64,000 nucleotides of DNA from Aurantimonas sp036549475 (GTDB taxonomy: Bacteria > Pseudomonadota > Alphaproteobacteria > Rhizobiales > Rhizobiaceae): assembly GCF_036549475.1 (NCBI RefSeq), contig NZ_JAZHLI010000002.1, positions 1 to 64,000 on the forward strand, written 5' to 3'. The notes below the pieces were generated by a model. That model did no database searches and was not told where the DNA came from. It saw only the letters and a program-made list of their open reading frames with translations. Of the stretch, positions 1 to 9,504 are shown one piece after another. Position 1 is the first letter of the stretch. Every line of letters starts with the position of its first letter. Both the position numbers and the translations under genes were made by a program.

Positions 1-107
1 GACGCCACGAAGGGTACCATGCGGGTAACTTCCGGGAAGAGCCGGGTGCGGGAAAGCCGCATGCCCGGATCTGTGAGGGCGAAGCCGAATAGCCGAGCTA
101 CTCGACC
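1..107 (+). mobile_element. 3' end of a group II intron (domains V and VI)
   Basis: Positions 39-72 have the shape of group II intron domain V: a GAGCCGGG strand, a GGAAAG apical segment and a CCCGGATC return strand pair as a bulged hairpin of about 34 nt. The segment to about 107 would hold domain VI and the 3' splice end, near the CTACTCGAC sequence. The reverse transcriptase would lie upstream of the window. The exact 3' boundary is inferred. It marks the left part of the island as mobile DNA. Confidence 0.7.
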
Positions 108-153
108 ACGACCCCCACTGGCGCGAGATCTCGGCTGACCGGGAGATCGCAGC

Positions 154-420
154 ATGAAGAGCTTTCTCTACTCTCTCGATCGAAGCGATCCGATTCAAGA
201 CGCCGGCTACAGGGCAGGTCGGGGCTCTCTTATGATCGGCATGTCTGTCACCGACGCATATCGTGATGCCGTCGCCGCTATGGAGCGGCGGCTGCCGGCC
301 GGGGCGGCGATCCCCGAGGCACTGGAACGCGAGATTGCCGCGCACCAAGAGCGCATCAGGCGCGGCGAAGGCCCAGCGATTGACAGGATTTTCGACTGCA
401 ATGTAGGGCGTGGACGATGA
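154..420 (+). CDS. small hypothetical protein (88 aa)
   Basis: An 88-residue frame just downstream of the intron end. The first 28 residues are irregular; from the methionine at residue 30 the protein becomes a charged, helix-prone stretch (AMERRLP, ALEREIAAHQERIRR), so the true start may be internal. Its stop overlaps the start of a decayed exonuclease frame at 417, an arrangement typical of compact phage gene strings. I do not recognise a family. It may be a surviving small gene of a degraded prophage. Confidence 0.35.
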   Translation: MKSFLYSLDRSDPIQDAGYRAGRGSLMIGMSVTDAYRDAVAAMERRLPAGAAIPEALEREIAAHQERIRRGEGPAIDRIFDCNVGRGR

Positions 421-597
421 TCGACGACAAGCTTTTTTCGACCTCGAAACCCTCCCGACATCATTGCGGACATCACCATGTCGGTGCCGCACCCAGCAAC
501 GATGAAGAATCCGGAGACGATCCAGCACTGGCGTGAAGAAGAGATGCCTGCGCTTCGTGAGCTGACTGGCCTCCACGTAAGGTGGCTGCCAAGATGA
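417..597 (+). pseudogene. remnant of a phage PolB-like 3'-5' exonuclease
   Basis: Reading with two frame changes from the ATG at 417 gives FFDLETLP, the N-terminal DxE motif of DnaQ/PolB-like 3'-5' exonucleases found in prophages. It is followed after a shift by DIIADITMSVPHPATMKN and NPETIQHWREEE, which match the early region of the same family. The frame ends at 595-597. With frameshifts after about codon 5 and again near 446-450, and no C-terminal domain, the gene is dead. Family assignment is from memory of conserved motifs. Confidence 0.5.
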
Positions 598-612
598 TTA
601 TCACCCCCATTT

Positions 613-1254
613 ATGTGGTTCGTTTCCCGATCGGTTGAGTGCGGGATTCAGGTCGCGTCCAACCTATATTCGGTGAGGTTGCGAATCAGCATCCAAGTGA
701 GCGGGCGCTCAGCGAAAGCGGGGAATCGAACTGTGGTGCAATACGACGAGGACAGTGGACCTAAACTCTCGGAGGAAACGGCGGATGGTCGCGGTTTTCG
801 AGCAGTCCATACCCACAGAAGCTGGACGCCAATACCTGAGGCGCATCGTCTCGAGAACCCGACACGACCGATTGATACGGCCTTATCGACGCGGTTGCAG
901 GAAGAGAAGGCCAGGCGAATCGCTCAGGAAGAAAGAGATCACGCCATTGCGGAATATTGGGACAATCGCCTGAGGGTCGCAAAAGCGGGTGGAGATGTAT
1001 CCTCTTGCGGTCCGCGCCCTCCCTTTCCTACAAACCCAGGGATCCATTCCTTCCGGGATGAAGCGACAGAGGCTCAGCCCACATTGCCGGAAGCATCGCC
1101 GGCCTGCCCTGCAAGGCCCGAGTTGATGCATCAGGCCGAGATCGAAGATCGCCAAGCCCCGGCAGTTTCGGGATCTATCGAGGAAGCACCGCCCGTCCAG
1201 GGGCGTTTGAAACAACTCTCCCGCAAGCTCCTTCGGCTTTTCGGGATGCAGTGA
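613..1254 (+). CDS. hypothetical protein (up to 213 aa)
   Basis: An open frame convergent with the BREX operon. Residues 1-45 look irregular and may be upstream of the real start. From about residue 90 there is a charged helical stretch (TRLQEEKARRIAQEERDHAI), then a proline-rich, low-complexity segment, and a basic C-terminal end (QLSRKLLRLFGMQ). No known domain is evident. It could be a leftover C-terminal part of a mobilisation or phage protein, or a chance open frame. A hairpin follows its stop. Confidence 0.35.
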   Translation: MWFVSRSVECGIQVASNLYSVRLRISIQVSGRSAKAGNRTVVQYDEDSGPKLSEETADGRGFRAVHTHRSWTPIPEAHRLENPTRPIDTALSTRLQEEKARRIAQEERDHAIAEYWDNRLRVAKAGGDVSSCGPRPPFPTNPGIHSFRDEATEAQPTLPEASPACPARPELMHQAEIEDRQAPAVSGSIEEAPPVQGRLKQLSRKLLRLFGMQ

Positions 1255-1257
1255 GCC

Positions 1258-1296
1258 GACTGGCTCGGGTCAAACTTCGTTCAAGCTGAGCCGGTC
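1258..1296. terminator. hairpin between convergent genes at the end of the BREX operon
   Basis: GACTGGCTC at 1258-1266 pairs with GAGCCGGTC at 1288-1296 (one G-U pair). The hairpin lies 17 bases past the brxL stop and just after the stop of the convergent gene at 1254, so it could terminate either. There is no clear U-run. Confidence 0.4.
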
Positions 1297-1312
1297 CCGC
1301 TTATATTCTCGC

Positions 1313-3373
1313 TCAGTTCAGTCCCAACGCTTTGAAAGCGGCATCCACGGGATCCGAATAGAACGACGTTTGGAACTTGGTGAACAGTTCCGCCGGGATC
1401 GTCGGTATGTCCGCCGCGCTGGCCATGGGAATCAGAATTTTCTTCGCGCCGCTGTCGAAAGCCATCTGGAGCGATTCGGCGAGATCCTGCACTGGCACCA
1501 CGCTACCGCCGAGGCTCATGTCTCCCAGGACCACCATCTGACCCTGCACCGGCTTCTTCAGGATGCCAGAGCAGAGAGCCACGAAGCCAGCCAGGGTGAT
1601 AGCCGTCGGGGCACCAGCGTTGTGCAGCTCTACGGTGTGGACATGCACATCGTGGTCACTCGGACGACTGCTGGCGCTTATGCGGCTCGCGTTGGCCTTG
1701 AAGAAATCGAAGGCAATCCCGAGCGCCTCCTTGGCCTTCTGATTCGACCCGAGCCCCGACACGGTGAACTTCCCACTGCCGACGGTCGTCTGAACCTCGA
1801 GACGGTACAGGCTGCGGTGGCCGGACTTGGCTCCAGCGGCGATCGTATGAAGCGTCCCGGGGTTCATCTGGCTTTCCGGGATCAGCTTTCCGCCGCCTTG
1901 TTCGGGCACGCTCACGAAGGTCTCCTGCAGCGTCTCGTTATCGAGATAGGAGAAGTGGACGTCATAGAATTCCATGCCGCCGATCTTCTTCAGCTGCTCC
2001 TTCACCCGCCGGCGGGCTTCGAGGGCATATTCGAGGCATCGGCGGACAGCTTCCTTGTCGTAGTCGGCGCTGGGATGGAGAAGCTTCAAGAGCCCCGAGA
2101 CCGTCCGACGGACCGCGATCGTGTCGCGCTGATTCAGATTGTTGCCGAGCTTGAAATAGCGGTCGATCGCGTCGGAGAAGTTTCTCTTCCGCATCTCCCT
2201 CATGAACTCGGCCAGGTAGTCGGTGATGAGGCCGAACCGGTTGGTGAAGAATTCCGGGCGCATCTTCGGAATTTCCCAACCGGGGATATAGGCGTGGAAC
2301 CTATCGAAAAACGCGGAATCGATCATCGCCTCCGGGAACGGCGCCAGGAGGTGGCTGGTCTTCACCAGCGTATCGACGGGCTGGTTGATGTTGCCGACAA
2401 AGACCATGGATGCCGAACCGGCGACCGATTCACGCCCGCGAACAAAGCTGCCCGACGCCATGAAGTCCTTCATGATCTGGACGCCGTCCTTGTCCTTGAA
2501 GCTGATGCCGGCAACCTCGTCGAATGCGACGACGTCCCACATGCCGACGAGCCCCACGACACGGCTGGCCATGTTGTAGAAGAGATTCGCGACCGTGGTC
2601 TGGCCGCCCGACACCAGGATGCTGTTCGGACTGCATTCCTTGTAGACGTGGCTTTTCCCGGTGCCACGGGGGCCCAGTTCGCAGCAATTGTAGTTATTCT
2701 CGACGAACGGGATTAGCCGGGCAAGAAGGTGCCATTTCACCCGGTTCTCGAAGTTCGACGGCTCCATGCCCGTCGATCGAAGAAGGACGTCGAGCCACTG
2801 CTCCTCTGTGAAATTGGACCGCCCTGAGAGAAGCTCCGGCATGTCCATGTTCGGCATCTGAATCGGCTTGAGGTCCGAAATCGAGAATGGCGAAGCTTTT
2901 GAACCCTCCTCGTAGAGGTAATGCATCGTGACGATGCACCATATGCCTCCGGAAAGAAGCTTCTCGAACCTGCGGACGTCGCTGCTCGCGATGAAGGCAT
3001 CCTTCACTCCAAGGTTCGACAGGAGCGCCTCATAGCGGTCCCGCTTCTCGTTCAACCGGACGGTCACCTTGTCGATGACCTTGAAGCTTCCCCGCTCCTT
3101 GATCGTCGATTTGATCTTCTCGGCCTCGTCCGGCCGGACATAGTTTTCGGAAAGGATGCGCTTCACGCTCTCCAGGCCATCGCGGATTGTGGCGTCGTCG
3201 TCCGATGCGCAATACATGCCCAGGAGGTACTCCAGGACATAGACAGGAACGTTTGCGCCTTCCTTCAGAAGCTTGGTCAGGTCTTTCCGGACCACCTTGC
3301 CGCCGAAATGACGAACGACGAGATCGTCGACCTCAGTCGAAGTCGCGGGCAATGGCGAGATCGATAACGACAT
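1313..3373 (-). CDS. brxL: BREX protein BrxL (AAA+ ATPase with Lon-like C-terminal domain)
   Basis: The 686-aa product matches BrxL throughout. Its N-terminal region has the conserved pattern of a RHFGGKVVRKDL stretch followed by VPVYVLEYLLG, a Walker A motif GPRGTGKSH lies at residues 234-242, and a Lon-related domain covers about residues 560-686. BrxL is a DNA-binding AAA+ protein that type I BREX needs for phage exclusion. Where Lon proteases carry GPSAG, this protein reads NAGAPTAIT (about residue 584), so the catalytic serine is not evident. It is the last gene of the operon, and its start overlaps the end of pglZ by 41 bases. ATG at 3373 was chosen because the family N-terminus begins a few residues after it. 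Confidence 0.93.
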   Translation of the reverse strand: MSLSISPLPATSTEVDDLVVRHFGGKVVRKDLTKLLKEGANVPVYVLEYLLGMYCASDDDATIRDGLESVKRILSENYVRPDEAEKIKSTIKERGSFKVIDKVTVRLNEKRDRYEALLSNLGVKDAFIASSDVRRFEKLLSGGIWCIVTMHYLYEEGSKASPFSISDLKPIQMPNMDMPELLSGRSNFTEEQWLDVLLRSTGMEPSNFENRVKWHLLARLIPFVENNYNCCELGPRGTGKSHVYKECSPNSILVSGGQTTVANLFYNMASRVVGLVGMWDVVAFDEVAGISFKDKDGVQIMKDFMASGSFVRGRESVAGSASMVFVGNINQPVDTLVKTSHLLAPFPEAMIDSAFFDRFHAYIPGWEIPKMRPEFFTNRFGLITDYLAEFMREMRKRNFSDAIDRYFKLGNNLNQRDTIAVRRTVSGLLKLLHPSADYDKEAVRRCLEYALEARRRVKEQLKKIGGMEFYDVHFSYLDNETLQETFVSVPEQGGGKLIPESQMNPGTLHTIAAGAKSGHRSLYRLEVQTTVGSGKFTVSGLGSNQKAKEALGIAFDFFKANASRISASSRPSDHDVHVHTVELHNAGAPTAITLAGFVALCSGILKKPVQGQMVVLGDMSLGGSVVPVQDLAESLQMAFDSGAKKILIPMASAADIPTIPAELFTKFQTSFYSDPVDAAFKALGLN

Positions 3374-5927
3374 CCTGACTCAACTCCTCAACCTTGGTTT
3401 CGGCATTCCGAACGACGAGGCGATACTGCTGTGATTTATCGAAGGCCAAACCCGACAGGCTGAGCCGAACGGTCTGCTTCCAGTCCTCCGACATCGATGA
3501 GGTCCGGCTATCAAACGTCACTCGCTGAATGTCCGAAACGGGACCATCTGGACCAGCGATCGCTACGGTCACCGTTATGGGACGGACGCGGTCGGAGATG
3601 GGTTCAGTCTGCATGAGGTCAAAACTGCGCCGCGGTGTGGTGATACGGAGGTTTGTCCCGAGCGCCGCGATCTTGACAGGTCGCGCCTTCACGTCGTTTG
3701 CATCGCGGTCTTTCGTATACCCGATCCGCATGACAGGGACGCAGATCTCCTGAAGCATCGCGCCACCATGGAGGAACCGTGCTCCGCCCATGAAGTGGAA
3801 ACGGGAAGTGCCCTTCGGAACCCAGAACTCTGTCTCATCCCGAACGTTTGACGTGCGGGACAGCGGCGCAGCCCATGCCCCGGGATGCGAACCGAGCTTC
3901 GTCCCGACATAATAGCGCTTTTTTGCCAGGACGACGCCGTCCGGCTTGTCCTCAACCACGTTCTTGTCGACGCTGGTTGGGGGGCTTTCCTGATAGAGAA
4001 AGCCATGGTCGGCGGTAACGAAGAGATTTGTCCCGTTCAGACTGCCCAGGATGCGAATTGCCAACGAGGCGATGTCATCGATGGTCCGGCGAACCGCGTC
4101 AAAGGCCTTCTCTTCGTCGGCTCCATCGGCGGTCTTATCAATATGGTTGTGGTAGACATAGACGACCTTGTGAGATTTCAGGAACCGGCGTCCTTCATCG
4201 ACCGACATGGCACGAAGTTCGTCCGCGCCGATCACCCCGCCGGCGTGCTTCGCCAGAATTTCGCCCCGGTTCTTCATCCCGCTGGAGGACTTCCCGTCGA
4301 CCATCACAGTCCCACCCAGGAACCCGAGATCCTTGTGGGGCAGCAGAGACGCCATACCGAGCGCGGTGAATGACGGGAGAACGCCGAGCTGGGTCGTGAG
4401 CTTCGCTTCCATCCGGTCGCGTCCGTTGATCTGGTCGGCAAGCTCCTTGGCCGCCTCGAAGCGGAATGCATCGCTTATCAGGACGATGGCGCGTCGGTCA
4501 TCATCGCGAACGATCGGAGCGATGTTCCGCTCATAGAAACGCGACATGCTCGGAACGCCCGGCACTTCCCATTTGGAACCGATCATCTCGCTGGCGAACG
4601 GGCTCCAGGCGATGGCCAGTGGCGACACATACCCATTCCCATAGACGTCTTCGACCTTCTGCCGGAGCGTCTTCAGGATGTCCCATCCCTGGTTCTCGAC
4701 CCGGTCAGCCGCCTCGCAGAAATGCCGATATAGCTGATCGAACCGGTACAGATCCGTCTGGTAGGCTTCCCAGAAATCCTCTGCGGTCGAAAACGAGAAT
4801 CCTGAAGCGTAGGCGCCTCGGAGACTGAAAAGACGGGCGGCGTACTCCAGCGCGTCATAGGTTCGCGCATAGGCCTTCCGCAGAGCCGTGCCTCCCAAGG
4901 CCTCGTTGGCCCAATAGCCATCCTTTCGGCGGCGGCAAAGGGATACGACTTCATCGACGTCGACCGCCGTATCCGTGTCGATGATCCGATCGCGGAGGCC
5001 AGACACCAGTCGCCGTTCGACCAGGGAGAAAGTTCGCGTGTCCTCCAGATACTCGGGATCGACCGAGACGATGTGATCTTTCAGCTTGATCGCCTTGGCG
5101 ACTGCATCCGAAAGCCGATCAAAGCTCAAATGCCGCGAATGGCTATCCTGCCATCGAGCCAAGCAGACAGCGGTGTTCGAAGCGCCTGTGCCGCGCAGCT
5201 TCAGATGTTCAAGTGCCTTGGGTGACTTCCCGTTAAGCTTGCGCGTGAAATCGGTGACGAGCAGACGAAGAAGAAGATTCCCGAGTGTTGGTCGGGGATC
5301 GTCGTAACCGAACATGGCCCGGACCTGCTCCCAGAACGACGCCTCAACATCGTATTTCGCGAACTCCGCAAATACCTCCGGGGGACTGGAGATATCGGAC
5401 TTGTCAGGAAAGGCATCAAAGATTGCGACCAGGATGCCGAAAAAATCCGCATTCTCCAACTTCAGGAGAGTGGCCATTATTTTTCGGTCGATCTCGACCT
5501 CATTGTCCTTCGCGGTCACAAGCCGCTTGAACCGAGCCAACCGGTCTCGACTGGCAAAGAACTTGCTCCGCTGGGCAATATGATCGCGCAGAGCTGGCAT
5601 ATGCAGTCCGAGGTCCTCCAGGATATGGGTCGACCGATCCGCGGCGAAGCTCTTGGCATAAAGGCGGATATCGAGCAGCCAGTCCTCGGCAGGAACCGGG
5701 CGGGGCTGGTCCTCATAGATCAGGAACCGATCTTCGGACCCACGGGCCGCGATCGCCAGCTTTGTTTCCAGCGCCGGAGATCCAGCGACCCTGATCACGG
5801 TCGCACCACTGAAATCGAGTGTCGGGAGCACGTCTCCGAACTCCTTCTCGGGATCCGACCAGAAAACCACCTTATGTTCGGAGAGGAAGCGGCTCAGCGC
5901 AACCTGGATGCGATCGGTGTCCATCAC
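3333..5927 (-). CDS. pglZ: BREX alkaline-phosphatase-superfamily protein PglZ
   Basis: An 864-aa protein of the PglZ family, the signature gene of BREX. The central alkaline-phosphatase-like domain shows metal-site motifs ISDAFRFE (about residue 486) and TADHGF (about residue 640), with the VYHNHIDK segment between them. PglZ is thought to act with the methyltransferase PglX in host DNA modification and phage exclusion; its exact biochemical role varies between reports. Its start overlaps the pglX stop by 4 bases, so the two are likely translationally coupled. It is full length with no disruption. Confidence 0.93.
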   Translation of the reverse strand: MMDTDRIQVALSRFLSEHKVVFWSDPEKEFGDVLPTLDFSGATVIRVAGSPALETKLAIAARGSEDRFLIYEDQPRPVPAEDWLLDIRLYAKSFAADRSTHILEDLGLHMPALRDHIAQRSKFFASRDRLARFKRLVTAKDNEVEIDRKIMATLLKLENADFFGILVAIFDAFPDKSDISSPPEVFAEFAKYDVEASFWEQVRAMFGYDDPRPTLGNLLLRLLVTDFTRKLNGKSPKALEHLKLRGTGASNTAVCLARWQDSHSRHLSFDRLSDAVAKAIKLKDHIVSVDPEYLEDTRTFSLVERRLVSGLRDRIIDTDTAVDVDEVVSLCRRRKDGYWANEALGGTALRKAYARTYDALEYAARLFSLRGAYASGFSFSTAEDFWEAYQTDLYRFDQLYRHFCEAADRVENQGWDILKTLRQKVEDVYGNGYVSPLAIAWSPFASEMIGSKWEVPGVPSMSRFYERNIAPIVRDDDRRAIVLISDAFRFEAAKELADQINGRDRMEAKLTTQLGVLPSFTALGMASLLPHKDLGFLGGTVMVDGKSSSGMKNRGEILAKHAGGVIGADELRAMSVDEGRRFLKSHKVVYVYHNHIDKTADGADEEKAFDAVRRTIDDIASLAIRILGSLNGTNLFVTADHGFLYQESPPTSVDKNVVEDKPDGVVLAKKRYYVGTKLGSHPGAWAAPLSRTSNVRDETEFWVPKGTSRFHFMGGARFLHGGAMLQEICVPVMRIGYTKDRDANDVKARPVKIAALGTNLRITTPRRSFDLMQTEPISDRVRPITVTVAIAGPDGPVSDIQRVTFDSRTSSMSEDWKQTVRLSLSGLAFDKSQQYRLVVRNAETKVEELSQDVVIDLAIARDFD

Positions 5928-8900
5928 CCCTCATCCTTCGAGCCGCAGACGGTGTTCGTCTCGGCGAGAAGGTCGCCAAATTTACCGTAGTTGACCTTCA
6001 CGCCGTCATCGAGATCGAGCGAGATGCGTTCTTCCGCCATGTGTCTAAGGTTCGCCTCGAACCGATCAAGCTCCGTTTTTTTTGTTTCAAGACCAGCCAA
6101 TTCCTTGGTCCGCGCTTTCAGGAGTGCGCTGGAGAGATCACCTCGGAGGATCTCCCCTTCGATGGTTTGTATCCGGTTCTGCATTTTAGTCTGCAGGGGG
6201 ATGACATATTCAGCTCGCATCCGGCCCAGCGTGTTTTCATCGTACCGGTGGAGGTATACAAGGCATTCAAGGGCCCGCTCCTTGCCAGAGGAGAACAGCC
6301 AGTAGATCGGCCGGCTCTTGTACGTCTTCAGATGGTCCTTGAAGAAGGATCGGGAAAAGTATTTCCGTATCGTGTCTGGCGCCGAGATTTTACGTTTCGG
6401 CTCGATCGAGTTAGCAAGAAACTCGAGGTTTTCCCCGAGCTTGTCTTCTCCGAACGTCTGACGGAGAAATTCAATGAAGCGTGCTGTCGCATCATTGGAA
6501 AACCACTCTACGTTGGTGATCGGAATAATGCCGTCGTCGTCGGCAGGGAAATCACCATACCTTGCTCCGTCGAAGCCAATGTTTCCTTCATCAGCGTAAA
6601 TCAGCCCTGGTTGAACGAGTGAATATCGGCCCATCATGCACCCGACCGCATAGGAGACGAGTTCGCACATCGTATCGCGTTGCTGGAATTCCCTTCGCTC
6701 ATCTTCCGTCCCCTTCATGCTGTAGCGATATGCGGGGTTGGAGGTGAGAGTGATCTCGCTGAGCGGCACCTCAGACATCAACTCATCTTGCAGGCAATAG
6801 GCGTCGATGAAAATGCGGTTGTTATCTTCCTCCAGCCGCTGCATGTCCTTTGTCACGCCCTGCCAATAGTCTCGGAGACGCAAATAGCTGTCCTCCAGCG
6901 TTTGGCCGCGAATGTCTGACGAGAGCAGTGGAAGCGAGGCGAAATCCCAGGAGGTTTCGTATGCGTCCCAGTCGGATTGATGTCTTGCAACAAGTGTTCG
7001 GGCACGGCCTTCAATTTCGGCTCGCCGATGCATTGCACGATAAGGCGAAGGGATCTTCGCAAGGTCGCCGACCGTGTTAGTTATGGTTGGATTCACAACA
7101 TTCTTAAACGCGCGGGCCACCGGAGAGTTGAAATAGGCCAGTGAAAAATACAGGTGATCAGAATAGTAGCAAGGAGATAAGTCCCCAGGGATAATCCCAC
7201 CACTGTGCAAGCGGTAAGCCTCTGGACCACTTGATATCCGTCCCCAGCATACCGCTTCTCGAAAATATAACTCTTCACTGGGGATAATAGCCTTGCCGGA
7301 AGATTTGATATCCTGGCCGTCACTGAGCCAGTTGACGACAAGATCCATACCTCCAGCCCACTTGCGAAAATCACCGCCGTTGTTGAACCGAAACCACTTC
7401 GCGGCGCTAACAAGTGCGTCTTCTCGGCAGCGGCTGTTCCAGTCCGTCTTTCTACGAGTGACTTCCGGCCACTGCCGGATAAATTTTTCTTTTCCGCCTG
7501 TTTGTAGTCCCCGCCGCGTATTTCCGACGGATTTCAGCTTTTCTTCCAAAAAGGCGTCCGCAATAGTTTGAGATATCCAGTACGCAATAGGTGCCCCTGG
7601 TATCCTCTCGAAATCATCTGTAGTTGCCCAAAACACCGAGCTTTTTCGATCTTGCGCTGCGCGCAAAAGACATTGTCTCTTATTAAATTCATTCCGCCCT
7701 TCAATTAGACGGACGAAGCAACCGGGTTTATTCGTATTGCGGGTCTTTTCAAGCACGAAGGCGGTCGTGGAAACCACCGCGCCGCCAATTGTGTCGAATG
7801 CGCGCTCCCCAAAATGAGCCATAGACACAAGGTGGGCTTCACCGAGTATCCAGCTGCGAAGCTTTTCAAAGGATGAGAGGAACATCCACGACTGCATGTT
7901 GATCATCGCCATGAAACCCTTTGGGGTGTTCATTGTAACGGACCGAGACATGAACATTGCAAACAAGTCTGTCTTCGAAAGCTGATAGTTTGATTCCGTC
8001 CAATTCATCAGGGCGGTGTTCATGCTGCCCCGGCCCATATACGGCGGGTTGGCCACCACTACGTGATACTTCGACGATAGGGCCTCTGCCATCCGCAGGG
8101 CGGTCGCGGCCCTATCGAGCACCGGCTTCAGCATCAGGTCGGCGCCCTTCGCAATCCGCGCTTCCACGACCCGCAGCGTTTCTGCCGGGTCGCGCAGCTT
8201 CGGCACGATCAGCGATCCGAAGTTCTTAGCCTGCTGGAACTGGCCCAGCGTCTCGCGCAGTTCGTCCGTGAACAGGTCCTTGCCTACCACGGCGGTCACG
8301 TCCTGCATCTCAGCCTCGGTAAAGACGACGTCTTCCAGGACAAAAATCCGCGGCTTGACTGAGCGCGTGAAGAAGCGGCCATCCTGCGCTCGGGCCTTCA
8401 TCGCTAGGGAGAAGGCGGCAAGCGCCCCCGCTCGATCATCGATCTCGATACCCTGAAGGTTTTTATCGAGGATGCAGGACGGAATGTCGCGAGCCCTATA
8501 ACCCGCCTCTTCGTAGATGGAGTAGAGAAGATCAAATGCATAGATCAGCATGTGGCCGGAGCCGCAGGCCGGGTCGCATATCTTGATTTCCTCGGGCGAA
8601 CCGATCCGAAGGAAGTCGGCCTCCGATTCCTTCGGCGCGATGTAGTAGTCCATCTTATCTGCGAGCTTCGAAGACGGATTGTTCTGGAGCCATAGTCGGC
8701 CAAGAGAGTTCTCGACCAAGTATTTAACAATCCAGTGCGGCGTGAAGAGCTGCGTCGCTGCCGGGATGTTCGCCGCCGAAATCTTCACCTTCTTTTTTAG
8801 CGCCCTGAATACGTCGTCCTTCTTTTCGGCGATGTAGAACTGGTACAGCCAGCCGATAATCTCGACGTCCCGCCAAGATTTAGCATCTGAGTTCATGACG

Positions 8901-9484
8901 AGTTTGCGGATGATCCCATCCGTCGCCAGCAGATTGTCGGGCAGGAGAAGCTCGGTCGCATCGCCGATCTTCTCGAACATGAACCCCATAGTGTCGCTAA
9001 GTGCGTTGCACTGAGCGATGAGGATCGACCGATATAGCTTTTCTTCGTAGTCGCCAGCGATTTTTATCTCGCGGACGCGATCTTCAGGAAGTCGTGGCAG
9101 ATTGAGATGCTCGGCATTCAATAGCGCTTCGGGCAGCGTACCACTGGTCTTGCCGGGCCCTACGATCTGGAATCCATGACCGAGGTATTCATTCAGTTCT
9201 AGGAATCGTAGCGCGATCAAGCGATTGAACCAGGTGTAGGCGATCTCCTCGATCACTTGGTCGAAACCATCCTTCTTCACTTTCGATACGAGCGCTTCTC
9301 GCTGCTTTCCAAAGGTCTTGTCGTAGGCTGTGCCTCCGACGATGACGACGTCACCCTGGCGCTGGGCCTCGACGATGCCGCCCGCGGTGATGCCGATGCG
9401 GGCGGCACGCTCCGTCACGGATTTCCGAAAGTCCTTGCGGGCTTGGGGTGCATAGGCCTTGAGGCGGGAGAGATCGACGCTCAT
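5924..9484 (-). CDS. pglX: BREX adenine-specific DNA methyltransferase PglX
   Basis: An 1186-aa class I N6-adenine methyltransferase. Motif I, DPACGSGHML, lies at about residues 303-312 and motif IV, NPPY, at about 476-480. In BREX, PglX methylates a non-palindromic host site that marks self DNA, and it sets the specificity. Base composition is split. Sampled 60-base lines in the half encoding the C-terminal, target-recognition part (6061, 7081, 7681, 7861) are 40-48% GC, while 8101, upstream of NPPY, is 70%. That fits replacement of the recognition half by recombination. The gene starts 20 bases after brxC and overlaps pglZ. Confidence 0.94.
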   Translation of the reverse strand: MSVDLSRLKAYAPQARKDFRKSVTERAARIGITAGGIVEAQRQGDVVIVGGTAYDKTFGKQREALVSKVKKDGFDQVIEEIAYTWFNRLIALRFLELNEYLGHGFQIVGPGKTSGTLPEALLNAEHLNLPRLPEDRVREIKIAGDYEEKLYRSILIAQCNALSDTMGFMFEKIGDATELLLPDNLLATDGIIRKLVMNSDAKSWRDVEIIGWLYQFYIAEKKDDVFRALKKKVKISAANIPAATQLFTPHWIVKYLVENSLGRLWLQNNPSSKLADKMDYYIAPKESEADFLRIGSPEEIKICDPACGSGHMLIYAFDLLYSIYEEAGYRARDIPSCILDKNLQGIEIDDRAGALAAFSLAMKARAQDGRFFTRSVKPRIFVLEDVVFTEAEMQDVTAVVGKDLFTDELRETLGQFQQAKNFGSLIVPKLRDPAETLRVVEARIAKGADLMLKPVLDRAATALRMAEALSSKYHVVVANPPYMGRGSMNTALMNWTESNYQLSKTDLFAMFMSRSVTMNTPKGFMAMINMQSWMFLSSFEKLRSWILGEAHLVSMAHFGERAFDTIGGAVVSTTAFVLEKTRNTNKPGCFVRLIEGRNEFNKRQCLLRAAQDRKSSVFWATTDDFERIPGAPIAYWISQTIADAFLEEKLKSVGNTRRGLQTGGKEKFIRQWPEVTRRKTDWNSRCREDALVSAAKWFRFNNGGDFRKWAGGMDLVVNWLSDGQDIKSSGKAIIPSEELYFREAVCWGRISSGPEAYRLHSGGIIPGDLSPCYYSDHLYFSLAYFNSPVARAFKNVVNPTITNTVGDLAKIPSPYRAMHRRAEIEGRARTLVARHQSDWDAYETSWDFASLPLLSSDIRGQTLEDSYLRLRDYWQGVTKDMQRLEEDNNRIFIDAYCLQDELMSEVPLSEITLTSNPAYRYSMKGTEDERREFQQRDTMCELVSYAVGCMMGRYSLVQPGLIYADEGNIGFDGARYGDFPADDDGIIPITNVEWFSNDATARFIEFLRQTFGEDKLGENLEFLANSIEPKRKISAPDTIRKYFSRSFFKDHLKTYKSRPIYWLFSSGKERALECLVYLHRYDENTLGRMRAEYVIPLQTKMQNRIQTIEGEILRGDLSSALLKARTKELAGLETKKTELDRFEANLRHMAEERISLDLDDGVKVNYGKFGDLLAETNTVCGSKDEG

Positions 9485-9504
9485 ACTCTTGTTCTCATTC
9501 TCGC

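Noticed and set aside
1370..2716. Long rightward open frame opposite brxL
   Set aside because: It lies wholly antisense to a confidently identified gene, its protein has no domain, and GC-rich codon bias commonly leaves such frames open.
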